From Nectonema munidae (Eukaryota > Nematomorpha > Nectonematoida > Nectonematidae), in contig JAUIRK010001015.1 in assembly GCA_030549495.1 (NCBI GenBank), forward strand, positions 1 through 64,000: a stretch of DNA of 64,000 nucleotides, written 5' to 3'. Positions within the stretch are counted from its first letter, which is position 1, and each line of letters begins with the position of its first letter. The notes below the pieces were generated by a model. That model did no database searches. It saw only the letters and a list, made by a program, of their open reading frames with translations, and was not told the origin of the DNA. The position numbers and the translations under genes are program-made. Of the stretch, positions 12,409 to 21,500 are shown piece by piece.

Positions 12409-12983
12409 CAGGCCTAAATATTTGTCAACCAATCTCATTTCAAAGGTTTTTTTTGGATGAATTATTCGTGATGTTGATTGTTCAATTACAAAACGTTGTC
12501 AACGTTCTTCATCTAAAAAATTATCTCTTTGACACAAAAGGAAAAAGATGGACAAATTCAATTTAAATTAAAAATATCTTAATAGTGACTAAATTCTCAC
12601 ATATTGGCATCTGTGCCATTTTTGATAAATCTGACCTATTCTAAATTTTCAGATTTTCTGCTAAATATTAACTGTAATCCTAGATGATAAGCTATAGATT
12701 TAAATATTTTTCATTTGTAAAAGAGGAACTTCTTTTTCACAGTCAAAATATTTTTGAAGACAGTATCTAGAAGTAAACCGCAAATCTGATTTAAGCTTTC
12801 AGATATCTTAAAACCATAAATGCCAAACATGAGTCTAAAAATGAAACCAGCATCTTCCATTTGGCATATAAACAGATATTTTATTTAAATTTCAAAAATA
12901 TTTCTGTAGACATTAGACGTAAATCGAAAATTTGATAGACACTTTCAGACATTTAAAACCTCTAAATGCAAAAAATGATTTCT
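12409..12983 (+). repeat. Third copy of the satellite-arm repeat
   Basis: This segment matches 34788-35823 (block A) and its block B partner in the same orientation. It starts at CAGGCCTRAATATTTG and stops inside a 151-bp satellite unit. About 425 bp (35145-35570) is missing relative to block A. It is more diverged from A and B than they are from each other, so it is an older copy. Flanks are unrelated on both sides. Confidence 0.8.
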
Positions 12984-13585
12984 AAACTTCACAAGTTGCT
13001 CATCTATAGTAAACACACACACACAGAAATACTTTGGACACCAATACTTATGACAACTTTTGGAAAATTCATTGTGCAAGTACCTTTTAGATGATAGTTT
13101 GTCACAAGTATTCCTCTTACTTTTATAATCAAAGCTAATAAATGTTTTGACAAAAATTTTAACGCCATCACATTCGTACAAAATTAAGTTATAATAAAGA
13201 TAGACACACCCCATAGAAAGCGAAAGAAAAAAAGCGGTATTAAATTTTCTTCTAAGTATAGAATTTAAGCAAAACAAACTCTAAAATGTCAAAAAGTAGT
13301 TGTTTTATGATTGGGAGTAAAACTCGCATTATCCGTCTTTGAAGGGTGTAAAAAATTATCCGTCTTGCGAGAAACTTCAATTAGATAGTTTTCTTTAAAA
13401 TTGCAGAAAAATTCGAATAAATCTTCGAAATTATATTTTTTATTTTCTTATAAAATAATTGCCTGTCAAATGAAAAAACCTATCTAGTTCAGGTACCGAG
13501 ACAGATGGTGTCAGATGAAATTATAGCAAAGTTCAAAACCAATTTTAAAAAAATACAATTTTTATTTAACTTGCCTTCATTTAAC
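12984..13585. other. Spacer after the arm repeat
   Basis: A minus-strand frame at 12945-13277 (110 codons) overlaps the arm repeat and has no recognisable motif; I treat it as chance. A short imperfect repeat of the word TTATCCGTCTT is present near 13330-13360. I see nothing else here. Confidence 0.4.
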
Positions 13586-13804
13586 TTATGGAAAACAGCT
13601 TAGGCAAACATTTATCGCGTGTTTGTTGCAGGTATTTTGTCGACTTTTCGCATACTTGAAAAACTCTACTTTTACAACTGTAATAAAGAAAAGACTTTGT
13701 TCTTTTACAAAACCATAAGATTGCAGTTTGCGTTTTATTTCTTGAGGTATTTGATCGCTTTGCACTCTTAGTTTCATAGATGTTTCTGCGAGACTGAATG
13801 CCAA
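13586..13804 (-). pseudogene. Possible piggyBac C-terminal remnant
   Basis: A 72-codon frame ends in a cysteine-rich tail, KHAINVCLSCF, preceded by SRQNTC. This resembles the zinc-binding end of piggyBac-type transposases (C..C....LC...CF..YH). The rest of the protein is absent and the likeness is short. It could be chance, or another element's zinc tail. Confidence 0.25.
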
Positions 13805-13904
13805 TTTCCTCAGAACTTATTTTCTTCCACCCTCTTTAGAGCTATACTGAACCGGACATTTGGCATTCATAATAAAATAATGTTGAGAGCAGCCATATCT
13901 AGGT

Positions 13905-14047
13905 AATTGCGGCCTCCTGGCTTTTGGATCTTCACAAAATTACCTACATTATTTTCATACTGTTTCGATAATTTGGTTCAGTTGTTTTTGTCATACTTTT
14001 CTCATGCGTAAACTTTCATTTGTAAATAAATATCATATTATTATTAA
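13905..14047 (+). mobile_element. 5'-truncated LINE-1 3' end
   Basis: About 124 bp match the reverse complement of 5-130, the last part of LINE-1, with only a few differences. The match then continues into an AT-rich tail with ATTATTATTA. Extreme 5' truncation is the usual product of aborted target-primed reverse transcription. The copy gives the LINE-1 3' sequence that the window start cuts off. Confidence 0.85.
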
Positions 14048-14424
14048 TTGGAAAATATCGCCATTGGCCATCTAAAGTTTATTCGATATATGGAATACAT
14101 GTTCATCATTTGGTTGGCTTTATCGACCATGCACTTGTATTTGTTGTATACGAGCATGGACTCTGGTTTTTTTAACCTAAAAGTTGGATATTTGAGTAGT
14201 GTTGGGACATCACATGTACAACCTTGAAATTATGAGTGACATGTCTTATTGGAACGTAAGCAGTCAAGCTTGCAACTTCTGTAAAGAGCATAAAAGATTC
14301 GCACTCTTGCATTTTTCTTTTTTTTTAAGTTTTGTTTTTTCATCGCAGGAGGGATAAATCTTCTCGTCTCAGTGCATGTACTTAACACACACCAAGACTT
14401 TCTTTTAGCCAAAACACTGGGATC

Positions 14425-14682
14425 GTGAGACATAAAAAATCGATCTACAATAATACCAGAGTGCCTTTAGGAAGTTTTGCTTTTTTACACAACCTTTTTA
14501 CTATTCTTCACCATATGGTATTCTTTGGTCCTTTGAAAGACGGAGCCAATAAAGTGAGGCAAAATACCCAAGAACTACATCATAGTGAAACTCGAAGAAA
14601 ATTTGCTGATTTGATCATTTGGATCTATAAATCACAATTTCCTAGTTTTTTCAAATTTGAAAACAATGAAAAAGAAGTTTGA
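14425..14682 (+). CDS. Unrecognised 85-codon frame, possibly an exon
   Basis: The second half (from about residue 38) is hydrophilic and protein-like, LKDGANKVRQNTQELHHSE, and ends at TGA. The first half is less convincing and could be intron, with a pyrimidine-rich stretch before 14515. I find no partner exon on this strand and no relative in the window. It may be a terminal exon of a plus-strand gene or a relic. Confidence 0.25.
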   Translation: MRHKKSIYNNTRVPLGSFAFLHNLFTILHHMVFFGPLKDGANKVRQNTQELHHSETRRKFADLIIWIYKSQFPSFFKFENNEKEV

Positions 14683-14699
14683 GATACAGTGTACTGTGT

Positions 14700-15540
14700 A
14701 AAAGTTAGCAATATGAGAACAAATCACAAAAAAATACAACGGTTGTGGCTTTCAAGGTCTCATATGTAAATCATCAAGGACTCATGACGTAAATGAGGAC
14801 TCATATATTCATTCGATGTAAACTGTATCTACGACACTTTTATGTTCTAAAATCAATCTTTCACATATTACATCATACTTTCTACGTAGTCATTATCTAT
14901 CAATCTTCCTTGATTCTGCCTGTTTGTTATTGGAAATATTTTGTTCATAGTTTATGTAACTACTAAGATGCTACATCACTTTCACATTTTTGAATACTCA
15001 TATTTTCTCGAATGGAAAAATATAGCAATCACATTTTCTTTAGCATCGAGATTCGAAAAATAGATGGCGTTAAAAAAAATAAGATCTAACTTCGCTATGA
15101 AAGATCTTATTTATAAGTAATTTTACCTTCAAAATATTCAATCGGTGTTTTGCGCTCATTGATAGAAAATTTTTTTTTTTTCTAAGAAAAATAAAAATAG
15201 GCTTCTGCTGACCAGTTTGGCCATACAAGGGAATAAAAATGTTCAACCATGCGAGCGTTAAAGATGAAGATGATGATAAAGGTGATGCTGATAAAGATGT
15301 GGTGATAATGATAATATAGAATAAAAAAGTCAGTGAAAATAGAAAATTTTAAATTTATTCACTGTATTCACAAATCTTTCATTGCCTAGGTGAAAAAGAA
15401 CAAAACCCATGTAAATTTGTTTAAAAATGAAAATCTAAACCAAAATTTTTTAACAATGATAGAAAGAAGAGATTATTTCAAGGAAAAGATTTTATGATGC
15501 TTTCAAGCCCATTTACTTTTGAAGCCGCGAAGTCGTGGAT
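14700..15540. other. AT-rich spacer
   Basis: There is a small purine-rich GATGATGATAAAGG-like imperfect repeat at about 15255-15320, and T and A runs. I see no gene. Confidence 0.4.
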
Positions 15541-15543
15541 CGT

Positions 15544-15558
15544 TTAACGTGGTGTAGA
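15544..15558 (-). CDS. Candidate terminal coding segment with stop
   Basis: After ACTTTTTAG the phase-0 reading is STPR then TAA. In another phase the same exon would read about 17 codons ending WA and TGA. Phase agreement with the previous exon favours the short version. Confidence 0.35.
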   Translation of the reverse strand, partial: STPR

Positions 15559-18500
15559 CTAAAAAGTAGAAAATAAGATATTAATGACAGAAGTGTATTT
15601 TTCAAATACCACAAATTATAAAATATATCCCACACTAGGAAGCTGTCAATCATCTTTCTTCTATTGAAAAGAATTAATGGAACTAGTCAATCATAAATCG
15701 CATTGTGAATTTCAAATCCCCGTGAATTAAGTGCATTATTGTATTTTCACTGTTATCACCAGTGGTGGGCCAAAGAGAGGGACGAGCTTAATACCCATTC
15801 CTTATTGGTCCTAGCAAGAATTTTTTAGAGGAAAAACTTACTTGGAAATTGGGATAAGGTTTACGATTTTTGCCGGTGGTAATTTTTGATGTTGTTAGAA
15901 GATATCCACGAATTCCATGTCCATGCAACAGACAATTATACATACACAATTCTCTAGCAGTCAGACCGGTAAAAGGACAAAAAGGCAGTAGACAGAAAAG
16001 GGCATTATTACATCATACCACTTTGTAGAAATCCCTCATAGCGAGAGACTTGAATGACTTGCATGTGTGTGTGTTGTAAATGTCTAGCACCTACTTCAAA
16101 CTCTAAGACGAGATTTCATCAATAACCTAACCGACATTCCATAAAGAACTAAGCATTTCCATTATTTTTTACATATTCAATTTATATTTCGCATAAATTA
16201 TTTTGGCTTTGGATAAAATCTTGTTTTGATCGTCGTCCAATTTTTTGATTTTTGCTAAAATCTTCTTTTTATTTTCGACGAAATCTGTTGTTTCTGTGGA
16301 TAAATACAAATATTCAAATTGTTAATATTTTATGCATATTAAATTTATATTTTGAATATTCTTGTTTCCGATAATCTCATTTTTTATTGTGTTTTGTTCA
16401 AATTAACTTTTTTTTATCTGAATCAAAGTTTTTTAAGGGAACTTGAACTAGAATATTTCTGTGTATCTCTTTAAAATAGTGAAAAATTTCTTTAAAAATT
16501 CGATAGAAAACAATGTATATAATGTACGGAGGAGTGTATGATAGATGGCAACTTTTCTGAAAAGATTGATTAATCGAGTTATGTAGCTATGTTATATTTT
16601 CTTTTCTCTAATACAGGGGTTTTTAAAAACTTTACTCACAGTCTTGGACCCCTTTAAAAAGCGGATGAAAGCTGTGGACCCCCTCCAAGGAAATTTTCAC
16701 ATAAAAGTGTCATAAAAAAACTTTGCATGCAATTAATATTTGTACCTGGAAAAAAAGCTTAAAATTTTTATTAAAATGATCCATTATAAAATGAATATTT
16801 TAATGAAAAAAATGTACATGAAAGTATATTTATAATTTTAGATATAAAATGTTTTTTTTAGTCTGACCCGCACGGACCTCTAGAAATCCATCAGGATAAG
16901 AATCCCTGCTATAAATCAGAGACAATCCAGTGTCTTTGTCTATATTAAATTGGAGGAAACCGGAGAACTCTAAGCCTTTGTGCAAGATTTTTTATTTAGT
17001 GTAATATATATATATATAATATATATATCATTTTTACTTCTAAATTGTTTTTATTCAATACTAATTTGTCTTTTTTAAGTCCTAAATTTTCTTTATTCAA
17101 TTTTATTTTGTATTTTAGAAAGAGAGTTTATAATTTTAAAAAGACATTTTAGAATTGAAAAAAGACCATTTATAAGTAAAAATGGTATATATTTCAAATA
17201 TACCGAATCTAGTGGTGAAGTTTATTTTTTTTTATCAAAATCAATCAAACTTGTTAAAAAATGATTTAAAATATGACAGCTCGTCTCAAAATTAAAATTT
17301 TTATAGAAATAAAAAAAAGTTGTACACATATGTACCCATTTTGAAAGGGATGCAATAGGCTCATGTGAATGATGTAACGCCAAATCTGTCACGTTTTCTC
17401 TTGAACCCCCGCTGCTTTTAGACAAACCGCAATTACCACTTTTTTGAAGAGTGACATTACATATTGTGTCAAACAATTGAAAGTATACCAATTATTAAAT
17501 CATTTCAAATACAAGAATATATTCTTCTTTTTTTATAATATTGTCAATGAGTAAGGAATTCCTGCATTCTACATTTTAATGAAATTGCCATTACCTACGC
17601 TGTCAGAATCCATTGAGACTTCACCAGAATACAGATATGCAAATGGTCTCTCTGCCTCTACCTCGTCTTTATTATTGATCATTCTCTTTCTTGTACCTAG
17701 AAAAAAGAAATGATAAACACGATAAATCCTAACTCAAGCAAAGTATGGCCCGCGTGCCAAGTGTGCCACGCGGACAAATACAATTAAACTCAATAAAATA
17801 ATAAAACTCACGAACAAATACAATTAAACTCAATAAAATAATTAAACTCACATTATTTGTTATAACTATATTTCAAGATGAGAAAGAATGGAACTTTTGT
17901 TTGTAAAGTGACATTGTAAAGTCAAATTTTTTGAAATCAGTTCTTTGTTTAGCAGTAGAGATCATAAAATGTTAAAATTAATTTACCTTTTTACCAAGCC
18001 CAAACTAAAAAAAGACACTCTTAAAAATCGGTTTATATTCCTAGAAATTTTTTAGATTATGTTTCAAATAAATTCTTTGATTCATGACAAATTCTTATTT
18101 TTATTGTCGATGAAATCTCGTATTTCTTTTGAAAACGTAAAAACTTGAAATGTTTAAAATAAATTTTTTCTAAGTATATACATTGTTTATTTCGAACCCC
18201 CACATGTGAATAAAAAAGCTTCGATTTTAAAGAGGTGGCGTTGATTTTTTATAAAAAAATTTAAGTAAATTTGTAAAACTCTAGTAAGAATATTCAACTA
18301 CGCTTAAAATACTATGAAAACTTTGTTTGTTTCTTTGATGAACCTTTCACCTGTTCAGTTATGCTTTCTAAATCAGCATCTCTTTTTAGAAATTCAGTCT
18401 TTCCTTTTTCACAGCATTTTTAATTTTCAAAAGTTATCTTTCAACTTCTTTAATTTCAATTCATTCATCATTGAGTACATTTTTTGGATCAAGATGTCAA

Positions 18501-21500
18501 GCAATGCATTGTCCTCGAAATTTAAGTAAATTTGCTAGATTTCGTTAAAATTATCATCAATAATACTGTGTTTTTCATTCATGCCATTTAAAGAAATTTT
18601 TGACGTTTTTGAATCCAAAAATGCAACATGATAGAAGAAGGATTCATAGTAGTTTTGTTAATCTGCTAAATTCTTTAAACTCCATTTTATAAGTTTATGT
18701 GGCTGGCCTGATAAACCAGTTTCAAATTTTCATCTGTAAACCTTATTTTGAAATCAAAATCTGCAGTAAATTTTTGTTAATAACAAATATACATTGCATA
18801 TATGTAAAAAGGTGCGTGAAGGTTATTTCCAAAAGCATCATTTCATAATTCATTATTTATTGATAAAATATTTTTGATATCAGAAGGTTTGTCCATCTTC
18901 AATTTCCATTTTAATCGACTAAGCCAAAAAGGTTTTTTACTGGCTGCTTTAGTAGCCATCAGGCTAAAAGTTCTTCTACTGGATGCGGCATACCCCGTGT
19001 TTAAGTGTTAGTATGCATGTATGCACGTATGTGTAGTGACACAAATATCTTTTTTGATAGAAAGAAAAAATTAAGATGGAAAATGAAAAAATTTTGGTGA
19101 AAAAGTGAACAAGAAACTTATTAAATAGACAAATACTCTCATTATCAATGATAAAATATTTAAATTTTATCAAGACGATTTACCTATACGTTGAATCGGA
19201 GAAAATTTGAAAGCCAAATAAAGAAAATTTCGCTCATCATATCATCCTGCATCTCCTCAATAATCAAATCGGTCAGATCAAATACCACAAAATACATCAA
19301 AACACCACAAAATAGTGGAAAACCCTCCAAAATATCATAAAATAATGAAAATCATCAATCAAACTATTTAATGTCAATACTCAATAAGTCGTTTTATATA
19401 CGATTTTCACTATTCTATGGCATTTTATCATTTTTTGTGTATTTGTGGCGTTCTGTGGTATTTAGTCTGTCCCGATGTGTATAAGCTACCGCTGTAGTGA
19501 AATAAACGAGACAATACCATAACGAGTATGCAAAGTCTAACAAAATGTTAACAACAAATACCCTGGATGAATAGTGACTGTGAAGATAAAGTTTCACGTG
19601 GTCTTTTTTCAAAGAAATTAAGGCGCTTGTTTTAAATTTTGGCCTTTTGCTAGGTAGGCCAATGCCTATAAAAATATATCCGAATAAACTAATCAATCGT
19701 CTTTTTGATTAAAAATTATTCAATAAATTTGGTTAAAAGGAGTAATTTTTCGCTATTGTTTATTTCATTGTTTTCACAATATAGAAAGTTCAACACAAAT
19801 TCTAATTCAAAAATGAATATTTGACATTCTGTGTATAAAACTTTTTGTCAAGTTTTGTCCAATAGGGTAATGAAAAGAATCATAGGAAATGAAATCTCTC
19901 CAATATTAATAGAATGAATATAAAAACAAATATTTCGAAATTTTGTAACTTTTTGAAAATATGAAATGTAAAAAAATTTAATTCAAAATAAAAAACATTC
20001 TGAAACTAATTATGAAACAAATGCAAAGAAACTACGAATAAAAGAAAATAGATTGGCTAAGTAACTTTAAAAGTTGAAAAAGTTTTCTTACCCTTGATTT
20101 TCTTGCCGTCATTCTCTTCATTAAATACTTCAAAATTAAAAATTGATAAAAGATTAAAAAAATATGATTTTTTAAAGCATAATTTATTGTTTTCATGTAA
20201 AACTCTGCAAGTTTCTTTCATTATCAAATATTGTTGAATAGCTTGTAAATCAACATTATAAAATATATATTTTGACATATTCCAGCATTTTCATGTTGAA
20301 AACGACATCATCGTTGAAGATGGCTGAATTTATTTGTGAGTGTTGCTTGTTCATAGTGAAATATAATTTAGAAAAATTCTCTAAGCATCTTTAGACCAAA
20401 GTTTGTTTCATTTCTATTTTTTGTGCTTTTTTCCTTTTTTTATTTCTAACTTGTTTGCTCATAATTTTATCGACAATATTGATAATAATTGCAGTAAAAA
20501 AGATATCAAAGGGAAATTGGGCATAAGCGGAAAACTGTCCGATGCACAACTGCGTGATGGAAAATTCGCCGATGGACCACTGCGGGAGTATGAGAACTGC
20601 CCAAATCTGGAGTTTTTTAAAAGAAACTAAAAAAGTTCACGCATTTAACGAAATTGGCAAAACTAAAAGGATTTATAATTTTTGCCTAATTTAAAAAAAT
20701 ATAATTCTCACGGAATTGTCCTGGTGAGGCAGTTTTATGTTGGGCAAAGAACAGTCTCATCAGAATTTGTTAAATAAGTCCACGAGATAGGCGGCACAAC
20801 GAGGTGACAGAGAGAGGAGAACAAAGGAACAGTCACTTAGTGGCGCCTGGCTGGCGGATTCCCCACTTAGTTAGCAAGTCTTTTATGGTTGTTAACAAGG
20901 CAGTTAGCACAGCCAATGGGGTTGATTCTCGCCCTCGCCTATGGACTTGAGTATACAAGGCCGCCCGCATCAAGATCTGATCATTCTTTCTTCTCTGCAA
21001 TTCTTTGCCAACAACTAAATTTATTTCAACAGATATGTCAAACGCCCAAGCGCTAGACCCCAACGTTGAGGAAGCCGGACACGCTCTCCCTGCTGCCCTG
21101 GTGGATCAAGTCCAAGTTATCGCCAAACGACAGGAGAATTTGGAAGTAAATGCCACAAAACAAGCGCCTGAGTCGCCCCGCGTTGTTAAATCACTTCTCA
21201 AGGACTTTCGAACGCCTACCTTTAATCCAGCCTCCGCTTCCACCCCTACGCAAGCTTCCTTCCCCGTTGGGTATGGAACTCTGGATCATGTGGAGGTTGG
21301 AATTTATCAGACTCCCCCAAAGTAACTAGTGCTACAACGCATCAAGATCATTGAGGATTGCTCCTCGGAAAGAGCTCCACGCAAGGACGAGGTCATGCTG
21401 GCTTACTTTGGTTTAGAGAAGACCTCTCTTGATCAGCTACCCATGGTCAAGCTCTCACTCCTCTACAACAACTTCCGCACGCATATCCTAGCAATCCATA

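Noticed and set aside
11825-17345. Shared dispersed repeat between 11.8-12.0 and 17.2-17.35 kb
   Set aside because: Similar short words occur, but in a different order, so homology is not supported.
19562-19665. Extra exon of the micro-exon gene
   Set aside because: Its sequence and splice sites look fair, but its exit phase does not fit the next exon, so it was kept out of the model.
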